The notes beneath the pieces were generated by a model. That model was not told the origin of the DNA, did no database searches, and saw only the letters and a list, made by a program, of their open reading frames with translations. From Dryococelus australis (Eukaryota; Arthropoda; Insecta; Phasmatodea; Phasmatidae), in contig CM057009.1 in NCBI GenBank assembly GCA_029891345.1, positions 230,321,178 through 230,385,177 on the forward strand: a DNA stretch of 64,000 bases, in the 5' to 3' direction. Shown piece by piece: positions 23,401 through 33,394 of this stretch. Positions within the stretch are counted from its first letter, which is position 1, and each line of letters starts with the position of its first letter. A program made the position numbers and the translations under genes.

Positions 23401-23865
23401 ATGGAATATCACGTGTGTGTTGTGTGTATACATATATGTATAGAGAAACAGAGATAGAGTAAAATTGTTCTGTATATGCCATTGCATTTTGCAAAATTGA
23501 AACATGAAACCACTACATACATTTTATGTAAGAATTATATAGAAAAAAATTCCAGTGTCAAACAAATTTTCCGCTAGGAACCTTACACAATTACAACACA
23601 AATTAAGAAAGTAATGATTTAAATGAACTGGAACATAGTCCCAGGGCTCTGATAGAAATCAGTCTTCTTCACCTTGTAGCAGCCACTAATAATGCACATT
23701 AAAATATAATAGTTTGTCTGCAATACCTAGTGAACCCTCTTATGTCATGTTTGGTTTAATTTTTTTTTAATTATCAAAGTCACAAAATGACTAGATCATT
23801 TTGCCACACATGTGTGTTGAGTAGTGTGTAGATTGATTCACTAAAATACTGTAAATTTATAACAA
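20405..23865. other. AT-rich region, no gene seen
   Basis: About 3.4 kb of AT-rich DNA with long T and A runs (for example 21074-21086). Small frames at 22871-23115 (both strands) and 23196-23462 are not recognisable. It contains one weak tandem duplication, listed separately. Confidence 0.4.
21885..22350 (+). repeat. Weak tandem duplication, about 250 bp
   Basis: 21885-22070 and 22140-22350 share landmarks in the same order: TAGATAT then CATACT, an AACCACCATTT/GGCAGTCATTTT block, GACCAAC, GATTGTTTCCCGAGATAT versus AATTGTTTTTCCGAAATAT, and TATCTTATAAAATGG versus CTATCTTGCAAAA. Divergence is high. Confidence 0.4.
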
Positions 23866-24112
23866 GCAGGGGCCACGGTGGCTGAGCGGTTAGCTTGCTC
23901 GCCTCTCACAAAGTGATCAGTGTTCAATTTTCAGCTGGGTCACCGGATATTCGCAAGTGGAAAACGTGCCGAACGATGCCTTTGTTCGGCGGGCTTTCTC
24001 AGGTATCTCCCGTTTCCCCTGCCTCATATTTTCGACGCTGCTCTATATTCAATTCAATAACTCTCATCGGCTCTCACGACCCCGCTGTTAATTAAGAGCA
24101 GCCCAAATCTCA
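23866..24112 (+). mobile_element. tRNA-derived SINE, copy 2
   Basis: A-box-like GTGGCTGAGCGGTTAGC at 23877 and B-box-like GTGTTCAATTTTC near 23920, in tRNA spacing. The body contains CCCCTGCCTCATATTTTCGAC and CTCTCATCGGCTCTCACGAC and ends near AATTAAGAGCAGCCC. It matches copy 1 at 10333-10570 in block order, so the two are one SINE family. This copy is the better preserved of the two. Confidence 0.65.
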
Positions 24113-24488
24113 TCACTTCACATAACAATCAGTATACATTTTATTATGTACTTGTAATTATATAGCAATTTCAATTCTTTATTTTTCTGATACCACAATT
24201 AAGTCAGATCTGTAGGTAGTTATTTTAATCACGAAAAACTATTAATTTCTTTTCCATTTAATTATTACGATTTGGAATGTGTAAAGTCGTAATCTACATG
24301 CTATACAACTGAAAAGTAATAAATTACTAAATGCAAAACGACATAAAAATAACTCAAAGCAAATGGAAACACGCGCATAAAACCTGTGGCCACGTATTTA
24401 CGGATCATAAAATTTCACGCGAAACAATCCACAGAAATGCTACTATTACCTCTAGTCCGGTTAGCATTATTTGCATCTAGCGTGCCAT
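24113..24488. other. AT-rich spacer
   Basis: No gene or repeat recognised. Confidence 0.4.
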
Positions 24489-24866
24489 CTACAGAGATGA
24501 TTTATAAGTTAGTATCGCTGCAGACGACAATGATGTCTGACGATTCAAGTAGTGTACTATGTTAACAACTCCTAAGACAGCAAATTTGTTTTGGTAATTT
24601 CCATGGATGATACAACAAATGCGGTAGATTTCTGGGGGAACTTCGCCACCGGGGTAGTTATCCAGAGGGGCACATTTCCTGCTTCTACCTGAGCTGAAGA
24701 GGAAAAGTACCTTTTCCACATGGGAACAATTCCGGCGACCCATTTTATCTGTGTAGGAGCCCGCCTGGCTGGAACGGCAGTTTGTAAATTTTAGTGCCCC
24801 GATTAGGAAGAACTTATAACAAATATGTATTGGTGAGATGACAGTGTTTTTAATGTGATTAACCAC
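24489..24866 (-). CDS. Unidentified 125-codon open frame
   Basis: An uninterrupted minus-strand frame, more GC-rich in 24620-24780 than its surroundings. It includes 'CAPLDNYPGGEVPPEIYRIC' and 'GVVNIVHYLNRQTSLS'. This level of openness is unusual in the window. I do not recognise the protein. It could be a fragment of another mobile element or, less likely, an exon. No start context or neighbour supports expression. Confidence 0.2.
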   Translation of the reverse strand: MVNHIKNTVISPIHICYKFFLIGALKFTNCRSSQAGSYTDKMGRRNCSHVEKVLFLFSSGRSRKCAPLDNYPGGEVPPEIYRICCIIHGNYQNKFAVLGVVNIVHYLNRQTSLSSAAILTYKSSL

Positions 24867-24989
24867 CCATTGGTTACTTAAAATTTTTCATAAAGTTACA
24901 TTGACCATGTGTCTTTAATAATGGTGTTGGGTAGCGATAATAACTCTTCGGGAGTGAGTTGGCATATCAGGGGGCTGACATCCCTGACT

Positions 24990-25740
24990 AGACCAGGTAA
25001 TTGGATTGTAATTCACATTTGGCAGAAAGGTACAACAACTGGCAACATCTATCAAGATGTGGACATGGGGGCAGCTTCACAGTCGTTGGCAATCATGACG
25101 CGAGAGGAGGAGTCTACCAAGTGTAACTTTGTGCTCGCACCATAGGCTGGCGTCCCCTTGCAAACCACATTTCCTATCCACCACGCCTCATTACCCCCCA
25201 TGGTCCACACAAACAACAGCATGCCGAATGTCAAACATGAACACGTACAAGCCACACCGCTATCTGGGTGTAGTTCGATGGTGTAACGAGCAGAGAAACT
25301 TGCGGGACACATTGCCCCACCACCGGTACAGCAGGAGCAAAAAAAAACACTTCGGCCAACATAAAAAAAATTTCTTTCGACAACCACCAGTGAACAGACC
25401 GGCATACCAGAACAGGAGGAGGCAGGAGGTGCAAGGTACAACACACAGTGCAGGAGTGCAGCCGCGTACTTGGGATCAAAGTCAGCCGCTGCGACATCCG
25501 TGTTGGTAATGCCCTACACCGGCATACCAGTGGCATAGCAAATGCCCCAACAATCCTCACCTCTCACTCATTGAGGAAGAAGCAGGGAAATGGGATGTAG
25601 AGGTGGGGGGCCGGGCGTCTCTTCCACCCCTGATCCGCGCCAGAAACCACAGGACCAGACACAGAAACAAGCATTGTTAAAACAGGTCAGTAACTGCGAA
25701 CAACAATTTATCAGGATCCTTGCAAATGTGAACGAGCATC
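24990..25740 (+). pseudogene. E5 Gag remnant
   Basis: Frames 24909-25145 and 25129-25509 precede the protease region. Around 24975 'LTSLTRPG' resembles E3 'LPDLTRPP'. The remainder is Pro/Gln/Arg-rich, as expected after the capsid. No zinc knuckle or PHD-like array was found, so the N-terminal part is missing. Confidence 0.4.
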
Positions 25741-26160
25741 AGTGCAAGAATTTGTAAAATCACAAGATGTAGAACGTGTTAATTTTGCAATTCACTTAGC
25801 CACCAAAAATGAGAACAGTACAACATTAGTCGAAGCAAAAATTACAGTTAACATACGGGACATTAGTACTATAACAACAGCTATTGTTACGCCAGAAATC
25901 TAGGAGGACGTCATATAAGGAATCCTGTGGTTATTCAAGGAAAGCACAATCTTGGAACCAGCTTCTTGCAGAATACCTTTTAGGTAGAAATAAGGATGTA
26001 CAGTTTATAATCTGGACAGAAAACCGAAAGTTAATTTACTGCATGTCATATTTAGTGATCTTGACCACAACAAACCACCCGAACACCAGGCCACTTTTCA
26101 ACGTTTATTAAACGATCGTAAAGATGTATTCGGAACACAATATGCTTTATGCTGAACTAC
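25741..26160 (+). pseudogene. E5 protease-linker region
   Basis: Short segments read 'FAIHLATKNE' and 'KITVNIRDISTITTAIVTPEI' (25777-25900), which resemble the strands after the active-site loop in E2 ('TVTIRVCDIEMITTAKI'). The catalytic Asp loop is not preserved. The linker 'ATFQRLLNDRKDVFGTQ' then leads into RT at about 26090-26140. Confidence 0.5.
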
Positions 26161-27065
26161 TGTTGCAGAACATGAAATACCGTTAGAAGCAGAACCTGTA
26201 CGAACACTGCCACGCAGTTACTTACCACACCAGGCGAGAATAATTAAACAACAGATCCAGGAAATGTTAAATGATGGTGTTATTGAGCCAACAGAGAGTG
26301 TGTACAACTCCGCAATAACACTCGCGCCTAAAAAAAGGCTGCACGTGGTATTGTTGTGTCGAATTTAAGCAGTTAAATCAAGTTACCAAAGATATGTTAC
26401 TGCCATACATAAGTGCAAATATTGCCCTCAGCTCATTAGGACATGCAAAGACTATGACATCCCTTGACTTAAAAAGTGGTTATTGGCAAGTACCAGTTAA
26501 GATGGGAAACCGTAATAAAACAGCATTCACTGTACCAGGCGGGCTCTGCATGGAGTTTTGTGCTATGCCCTTTGGTCTTAAGTGTGCCCCAGCCACCTTT
26601 CTATCAATGAGGGTGCACATGTTTGATGGCTTAATAGGCGACTACACCATGGCCAACCTGTATTACGTGATTGTATGGTCCAACACGTGGGAGGAGCACT
26701 TGTAACACCTGTCTGTAGTTTTAGAGAGGTTAGCTTTTAATTGGCTGATGTGTGCGGTGAAAAAATGTCACATAGGAAAAACCAACATTTACTTTTTAGG
26801 GCATGTCATAGACACAAAGGGAAATAAACCAAATTCAGAACAGTTGAAACTAATAGCAGAGTACCCACCGCCAAAAACGAGGAAGCATATACGGAAGTGT
26901 TTTGGTTTAATAAATTGGTTAACAGAACATATTGAAAATTTATCAGTCATAACAGCACTGCTGACAAATTTATTTTTACTGCAAAACCGATTGCAATTGT
27001 CAGAGGCAGCAGAGTGGACTTCTCAGGAAATTAAAAAGAAATTTCAGATGTGTCCAACACTGTCA
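26161..27065 (+). pseudogene. E5 reverse transcriptase
   Basis: Fingers: 'IIKQQIQEMLNDGVIEP' (26240-26290) and 'ITLAPKK', then a frameshift. The 26394-26705 frame reads 'SSLGHAKTMTSLDLKSGYWQ', 'KTAFTVPGG', 'CAMPFGLKCAPATF', then NLYYVIVWS at 26654-26680. By alignment with E2 this replaces both catalytic aspartates by tyrosine. Frame 26748-27068 gives the thumb: 'FLGHVIDTKGNKPN', 'CFGLINWLTEHI'. A stop at 26703 and frameshifts also break it. Confidence 0.85.
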
Positions 27066-27425
27066 TGATACGACGCTGGCAAGCACTTGTATTTACAAAC
27101 TGACGTGAGCTAGGATGGAGTAGGAGCAGTGCTTTACCAACTAGCCGATAATGGTTAAAGAAATGTAATTGACTTTGCTAGCACCAAGCTAGGCCCTACC
27201 GAGCGACACTACAATATCAACGAACGTACTTAGAGTACCAGCACTTTATGTTATGCAACAACAACAGATGCCTGCTCTGGCTTCATAACATGTGTGAGGC
27301 ACACAGTAAATTAATCAGATGGGCATTGCACCTGCAATCGTTCGATTTCTCTGTGGAACACATGGCCGGAAAGGATAACAAGTTAGTGGGCATGTTATCA
27401 CGTGCACCGAACCCGCAAGTAATAT
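27066..27425 (+). pseudogene. E5 RNase H
   Basis: Blocks in order: 'KHLYLQTDVS' with the first catalytic Asp, 'DGVGAVLYQ', 'VIDFASTKLGPTERHYNINER', and then in frame 27248-27787 'LIRWALHLQSFDFSVEHMAG' with 'KDNKLVGMLSRAP', the typical end of gypsy RNase H. In that last block Asp-Ala-Leu-Ser is changed to Gly-Met-Leu-Ser, so the final acidic residue is lost. Confidence 0.75.
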
Positions 27426-28065
27426 TGCAAAGCGAAGCTGAATGGGAAGATATCCTTTCACCAGATGACGTCACTATTTCCGAACTTAGTATACAGCACG
27501 TGAGTGTCGTGGAAAATGATATTTTGATCTCGGAGTTGTTTGAGAAAATAAAGAACATGCAGCAGGGTTGCCAATTTTCCCAAGACAAGACACGGCAGTG
27601 CGAGCAGGGAATAGTAGAGAACTGGCGAGTCGTGAATGGCAGGTTAGAAAAGTACTCACTGGGTAACCCGGGGAAGTGGAGAGTGTATGTCCCTACACAT
27701 GCCCATGATCAGGTGTTCGCACATGCGAACAGTGGCAGTGTAGCCGTACACCCCTGGGTGTCCAAGACAGTTCGAAACATAATGTAGAATTTCTTTTGGC
27801 CAGGTCTCATGAAATACCAAGCATGCAGTTTAGTGCAAAAGGTCAGAAGTGCAATTTGTTTAAAAGTCACAGAACAGATGGTCGGCAACAATGTCAGCCT
27901 CGCTTGCCGCAAAAGCATTTCGAGACAGTGTGCCTTGATGTAATGGGACCATACCCTAGGTCAGTTAACGGGAATCTATTTCTTGTGGTAGTCACTGACA
28001 ATTTTTCAAAGTGGGTTGAAGTGAACACCGTATACATACTTGGTCCGCATCGGCAGGAGACGGGT
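27426..28065 (+). pseudogene. E5 integrase, internally deleted
   Basis: The spacer and HHCC region run to 27787, and a Cys-Asn-Leu-Phe-Lys end of the zinc module is at 27852-27866. The core starts 'VCLDVMGPYPRSVNG...FLVVVTDNFSKWVEVN' (27928-28026). The next conserved block, with the second Asp, never appears: the reading passes straight into tail sequence at about 28035. The deletion therefore removes two of the three catalytic residues. E1 and E3 keep this region. Confidence 0.75.
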
Positions 28066-28954
28066 GGGGTGCATTGGTACGATATCCGGCACACCCCAGC
28101 TGTCGTCAGCAACGAGATTGGTCTCAGTGCCCTTCAGCCCTAAGATGGCAACGGCTCTGCCGAACTCGCCGAAGCCGGGAAAGAAACGAGAGGTGTGATG
28201 GCACCTCTGGACGAAGGAGTAGCTCCGGCTCCACAAGAAAAGAACGACCTGGTGAGCCCCATGACGGCCTCGTGGGAGACGAGCTCCCTGAGCAAGCAGG
28301 AAGGGAGGAAAATACAACAATACCTCCAGCTGCAAGTAGTGAAGAGGGGGAAGGAGGGCCATGCCTGACAGGGAGCGATGGGGCTCATACCCAGTTCTCT
28401 TCGATGGCGATGTGCCTACAAGCGCTGTCCTTGAATATACAGGACCCATTCTGGTGGCAGTACTTCTGGATGGTACGCCCGCAGCAGATGTACCCGCAAG
28501 TTTAGAGGAGGATGCTGCAAGAGAAGAGGGAGGAGCAAGAAAAAACACTGCAAGTGAACAGGAGGAAGGAGACCGTCTGGGTAGAACCCGAGAACAGCAG
28601 CATGACACAAGTGTAGAAAAGTACAGCAAGAAGAGAAGGAATGGAAGGAGCAGACGATGGGACACAAGGAGCAGTAGCAGCAGCAGTGACAGCGGGAGTA
28701 AGAGCAACAGTTCTGTTGCCATATTCCACCTCCACAGGACGTCACGGCGGGTTCACCAGCCTCAGCAGTCCCGTCAGTGTGGGTGTGCTTTGGCCCCCTG
28801 TAGCACAGTTCACCGCAGACACACAGGAGCACAAGGAAGAGTTATGGCCCAGCAACAAAGAGCCTACAACCTACGCCCTTGGAGACCCCGAGGACACCAG
28901 AGTGCTGCAGGTAATTGCGTAAGTATACAAACTCCCTCAAAAATGAGAAAATGA
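28066..28954 (+). pseudogene. E5 pol tail with long open frame
   Basis: Frame 28361-28954 (197 codons) is open and strongly low-complexity: acidic Glu/Ala runs, then Lys/Arg and a serine run near 28663-28690, and a basic Pro/Arg C-terminus. A neighbouring frame 28074-28505 has similar character. It occupies the slot of the E1 tail. The length partly reflects purine-rich composition, which suppresses stops, so it may not be a protein under selection. No domain recognised. Confidence 0.4.
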
Positions 28955-28969
28955 GTGATGGGGAGCATT
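28955..28969 (+). other. E5 polypurine tract
   Basis: GAGTGATGGGGAGCA (28953-28967) lies directly before the LTR start TGACATG. Position and composition fit a plus-strand primer. Confidence 0.4.
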
Positions 28970-30168
28970 TGACATGTGTTGCTCCTCACCAAGGCCGTTT
29001 GTCATGCCAGCTGCTCCCAAGCGCAGCACACACACACTCTCGACGACTGATCACCAACAAGTAGTGTTAGTGTAGTGTGAGTGCAGGAGTGGGCAAGATC
29101 AAGCGAGTGCAGTGCAGTGCAGGAAGTTTAGCGCCACGTGCACATACCAGCCCGGGAGAGTGATCAGATAATACATTAACATGTGTATTGCATTAGAAAG
29201 GGTTGTAACATTTTCACAAGCACATTTTCCGCCATGTGATAAGGACATGTGACCCGCAAATTAAGTGTAATATGTCTAGAAACTCTTATGCCCCAATGTT
29301 GTTGTATTAAAGTATTATTGTATTCTTTCTCATATATTATTTTCACCGCCACTAGTGTTATGTCCACCCCATTTCATTTAAGTCGCAAGTTAAGCTTCAG
29401 AAATAATTGTTGATTTGTGTTTTTTTGAAATTTTTGAAAGAATTATAGCATATAACAGTAAGTTTGTTTCTGCACGTTTGCAAGTAGATTCATCTGCAGT
29501 GCATGGGTATACCACTACTAATCCTCGCACCGGGGCAGGAAGTCAGTCAGCAAGTCGCACCGAGAGGGGGAGGCACTTGTGAAACTGTGCTCGCCCTTTT
29601 CCCACCCAGATGGTATCAAAATCTTCATCACGGTCATTTTTCAGCAATAGTTAAGTATATCAAGAACCTTTTTCGTTTTCGCAGTCCGGGATACACCCCC
29701 TCCCCCCCCAAGAATTGCATCGCCTGGGGAGTTTATAATTTTATCAGCACACATAACCTTAATGCAAGCCTAGGGCTTTATTTACTGCATCGCCTTCAGT
29801 GCAGGTTTAAAGCGAGCAATTGAATAAGTTTTTCTCCTGGAGGGAATGTTCGACTCTGCAATAAACAGCATGAACTGATGAGTGCTTTTATTCGATTGCC
29901 GAAAGGTGTTTCAGGGCATGGGCCCCTTGAAGCCACCATTTCCTGGTGCAAGTGTTTATGTGAATTTAAGTGTAAATATTAATTTTTATGTGAGATGCAA
30001 TCTAATCAACGTACCATGAGTAGCAATTATGGGCGTGTGAATTGGCCCTAACAATCCACGCGTAGAGCGTTTTGATAACGTTGGCATCATATTTAATTTG
30101 TAATACCAAGCAGTAATTGGGCTGCCCAAGCAGCCCCTCGTTTATAAAACAACGAGGCTTCCACATCA
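28970..30168 (+). repeat. E5 3' LTR
   Basis: Starts TGACATGTG and ends CCACATCA, giving an imperfect inverted terminal pair. The first 60 bases resemble the start of the insertion at 4056. A poly(A)-signal-like AATAAA lies at 29861-29866, and the stretch at 29902-29933 matches the E2 3' end. A TATA-like TTTATAAAAC at 30141-30150 lies after the poly(A) signal, which is the wrong order for one LTR, so 29940-30168 may include other sequence. No 5' partner LTR was found. Confidence 0.65.
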
Positions 30169-30169
30169 G

Positions 30170-30300
30170 GTGAACTACTGAAAGATCAACTCGGGAATGT
30201 GGTCTGGGTGATCGACCCACAGTACCCCGAGGTGACGTCGACTCAGCTCTACTGCAGCAACATCAGCGACGCCACCACAGCGACATCTGTCGCTTACCAG
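30170..30300 (+). other. Exon-like 131-bp segment, candidate only
   Basis: Bounded on the left by an acceptor-like CACATCAG and on the right by a donor-like CAG|GTATAC. Between them 43 codons are open, in a GC-rich, codon-like composition unlike the flanks ('GNVVWVIDPQYPEVTSTQLY' within it). I do not recognise the protein. It sits exactly between the end of the E5 LTR and the truncated E4 LTR, so it could be a leftover of the pre-insertion locus, part of another element, or chance. Confidence 0.2.
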
Positions 30301-31388
30301 GTATACAAATCCCAATTGTTTTTCTTTAAAATTCTGTTCACCTCTTATATAAACCCCAATCAACCCCATCTCGTCCAGTCAACCCCGGTAAAATAAAAAA
30401 ATCCAAATGCTGAAATGAAATTAAAATTCTGTACAAATAAACATAAAAAGGTGGTGGTCGGGCATCGACACACCACTTTTACTTAAATAATAGCGTGGGC
30501 CACAGTCCCATCACTTGAAAAGGACATGCTGAGATCACTTCACCAAAATTGCCAGGTCGTGTATCCGGAGAACTGCAGTGAACAAAATTACAAGGGAAAC
30601 ACAATAAATGAGCACTGATTCAATAACAAATATTTACCACAACGACTTACCAAAAGGTAAGCACAAATCACTCACTTAGGCGGTGAAGTATGGATCTTAT
30701 GCCATAAAAAAGCTTAAAATAGCGTAGAAAAATTTTCAAAACGAACAACATAGTGTCTAAGCAAAGTTGGGGAAGATGGGGTCTGCACATTGTTTCATGT
30801 ACGACACTGACTGTAAGATGTTCTAAACTTGCGAATGACCAGTCGATAGATATCGAACAGCAATAATGCAAAGTTATATACAATTGAAAATTACATTTGC
30901 ATTTCAAGATAATTATTGTAACTACAAAACAAAGGAAGGGCTTGAAATAATAAAAAAATATACAATAAAGATATCAAACAGGCGTAACACATTATAGCCA
31001 GGAAAATCAGTACTTTTATACAAAAATTTCATGTTATTATGATACTAGTACTGCTACCTATCCTAGCGGTAGACAGATACAATCATAGAGACACAAAATT
31101 AAGGTGCACAAAAATAATGATGTGTTACAATTATGATGTATTATGTTTTTAGTGTTGTTTATGGGAAATGAACATGAACTTTATTATCCACTATGGTTCA
31201 GAATTAACACAATGTGTAGAGTAACATTAAATAAAGACTATGATATACCAAGTACACAATTACACAACTATAAGGTAAATAATTTGAACAGATTGCCAAC
31301 ACGAATATAACCACTATATTCGTACATGTCACAGGTGCGGCCCTCTGAAATGAGAAGTGGCAGATAAATAAATACTTAATGCAGTGTA
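30301..31388 (-). repeat. E4 3' LTR, outer fragment
   Basis: 30411-31388 is collinear with 47755-48725 of the 5' LTR; anchors include GGTCGGGCATCGACACACCA, AAATTACAAGGGAAACACAATAAATGAG (parts), GGCGGTGAAGTATGG and TGTTTATGGGAAATGAACATG. Weaker similarity may reach back to 30301. The equivalent of 46875-47630 is absent, so about 750 bp of the outer end was lost. It ends at TGTA, the left target duplication of E3. Confidence 0.85.
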
Positions 31389-32737
31389 TGAAGCCATCGG
31401 GTGAAACACGAGCCGAACATTGACACAATTACTCTAGCCCAAGCCTAAATGGATGATCTCACCGCTGTGTATGAAAACACAATATTCACAAGAGAAGAGA
31501 GTCGACAGACTCTAGGGTCGACTGACGATTTTCTCTGAAGATAGGATGTGGTGAATTGCAAAATGAAACACATGATGATACATTAACACGTGTGATTACT
31601 TGACATCACTAACGCAAACACGTCTGGGCTCGCCTGGAAGCACGTGGGTAGTGTGGTGATGGCCTATACACAGAGCCGACTAGAACGGAAGTAATATCAC
31701 CGTACACAAATTACAAAATGACATAAATTGCATAAAGACCCTTAAAAGATGACGGGGCACGAGATGTGTAGTCACAATAAACACACACATGTGTTAAAAC
31801 AAGTTTATATGGTGTGGATGCCGTTGGATAAAGTTTGTAGCGGACCACGTGGTGCAGGTGAAAATACAATATTTCTTTGTGGAAACGGCAAATTAAATTC
31901 TAACAAAATATTACTCTGATAGAGAAAATTATTCTCTTTGAGATTACAGTGGTTATAGGTGTGTAGCATGCCTGATGGCAGAAAAAGCAAACATTAACAT
32001 GACCACGTGGTCAAACACAAAAAGCATCATTCACATGAAAAAATAATTGAACCCTGAATAAAAATTACATAGAACACTGAAATAAATTATGGCGCACATG
32101 ATTTTACACAAACTCTCAAAGTGCAAGGATGGTGCAGACATTGACTTGGCTATGATTAGCTACGTGTTGTATGTGATGTTGCCATAAAATATTAAAACAT
32201 GAAAAATACCCTCAAATACATACATAGAATTAAAGCTCTTATAATTTCATGCAGCAATAATACATAAATTACAGTTCTCTGCCTTTAGCAGAAGCAGATG
32301 GCACCTAATTCAGGTTCACAGGTTGCGTGACCTCTCCGACATATTTCTCCTTCATTTCCTCGTTTAAGATGAAAATGCCACAAGGGCGAAATAGATTAGT
32401 TAAGCTGAAGCATTATGGTGGGGAAATGTCTGCTAAAATACATGCAAGCAAAGGTTACTGGTATACTAAAAGTGCTATTGAAATCTACATCAGTGATCAA
32501 AAAGTTGTAGTGCGTACATGGCAGTGTATTACCTCGCCAGCTCTCCTAGACAGATTGCTCAGAGGCAAGCGATGCACGATGAAAATAAAAATACAAGACA
32601 CATTTTACGCTGCAAAGTAATATTTTTATGTGAAAGTTCAAAAATATTGGCCTCTATGCACCCGTGCTTGTAGACATGACACATACATGGTGAGCATCGT
32701 CATGGGCTCTAGTGCCGCTTACTGTCAGCTGGCGTCA
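31389..32737 (-). repeat. E3 3' LTR
   Basis: Direct repeat of 38039-39117. Anchors: ATGAAAACACAATATTCACAAG (in part), GACTGACGATT, CATGATGATACATTAACAC, AAAGACCCTTAAAAGATGA, CAAGTTTATATGGTGTGGATG and ACATTTTACGCTGCAAA. At 1349 bp it exceeds the 5' copy (1079 bp); the difference lies between about 32190 and 32560. Short plus frames inside (32327-32620) are not considered genes. Confidence 0.85.
31803..31814 (-). promoter_or_regulatory. TATA-like box in the E3 LTR
   Basis: The minus strand reads CCATATAAACTTG here and identically in the other LTR at about 38472-38484, in a long conserved block. Promoter role inferred from its conservation and position. Confidence 0.3.
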
Positions 32738-32754
32738 AACGACCCCTCCATCGA
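32738..32754 (-). other. E3 polypurine tract
   Basis: On the minus strand CGATGGAGGGGTCGTT runs directly into the 3' LTR start TGACGCC. This fixes the inner edge of that LTR. Confidence 0.55.
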
Positions 32755-32782
32755 AGGCCAAGAAGGTACGAACAATGCAACA

Positions 32783-33394
32783 TTACTCTGGCGGGCTCAG
32801 CCCGGCTGGGTGCCGATTGAAGGCAAGGACAACATGATTTCGGAGGTCTTTTTTTCTGTGGTATTTGCATGGGGTAGGGGTGTAGGTAGGAACAACATTG
32901 TGAGTACGTGGTGGTGACTCGCCTCGCCTTTTGGGAGTGCTGTGTTGTGATTTGTTGACACCTGACATCACACTCACTGCCCTACTACTCTCCCCGAACC
33001 CTTTCAAAATCTCTTGCCCTAATAGTCTGTCCCTTGTGGGAACTGAAAAGCCTCTGAAAGAAATATAGCCTTCACTTGTAGTTTCAAAATTTATGTTTTG
33101 ACTATTGTTACAACCTAATTCAGCTGTACCCTGGAGAAAACCCTTTAAACTTGTTTCACTGGCACTGGTTGTGTTTACTTTTAAGTGTGCACTTGTGTTA
33201 CCAGTTTCTTCGTGTACTCTTGGAAACCCCTTATAATAACTCTGATTTGTTGTATCATAACAGGCATTAACAGAAAAACGCAGAATTGATGTTTCGCTAC
33301 TACTCGTTCTTGCTTCCTCACTACTAGGTGTTGAGTGTTCTGTTTGTGCAAAACCCCTAAATAACAGCTCATTACCTTGGCTGGGCATTCCCAT
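32783..33394 (-). CDS. E3 tail ORF with (K/R)GF repeats
   Basis: A 203-codon frame with no stop, in an element whose other frames are broken. It contains five Gly-Phe motifs: FRGF, YKGF, LKGF, FRGF and LKGF, spaced about 20-40 residues apart and separated by Ser/Thr/Glu/Asn-rich linkers. The C-terminus is basic and rich in Pro, His and Lys. It sits between integrase and the polypurine tract, in the slot of the pol tail in E1, E2 and E5. No signal peptide or transmembrane segment, so it is not an Env. Function unknown. The 33181-33432 minus frame is its shifted upstream extension. Confidence 0.5.
   Translation of the reverse strand: MGMPSQGNELLFRGFAQTEHSTPSSEEARTSSSETSILRFSVNACYDTTNQSYYKGFPRVHEETGNTSAHLKVNTTSASETSLKGFLQGTAELGCNNSQNINFETTSEGYISFRGFSVPTRDRLLGQEILKGFGESSRAVSVMSGVNKSQHSTPKRRGESPPRTHNVVPTYTPTPCKYHRKKDLRNHVVLAFNRHPAGLSPPE

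Larger units (their letters stand above)
24990..30168 (+). mobile_element. Ty3/gypsy element E5, decayed
   Basis: Gag remnant, protease region, RT, RNase H, integrase and pol tail follow in order on the plus strand, then a purine tract and a 1.2-kb 3' LTR. No matching 5' LTR was found left of 25000, so the 5' end is probably truncated. The RT box reads NLYY where YVDD is expected, and the integrase core is deleted after its first block. The protein wording is close to E1, E2 and E3. Confidence 0.85.

Noticed and set aside
28006..28722. 238-codon minus-strand frame, Leu/Ser-rich
   Set aside because: Antisense shadow of the purine-rich E5 tail; the leucine/serine runs follow from its composition.
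32327..32620. 97-codon plus-strand frame inside the E3 3' LTR
   Set aside because: It lies in the LTR size-variable region and has no recognisable domain.
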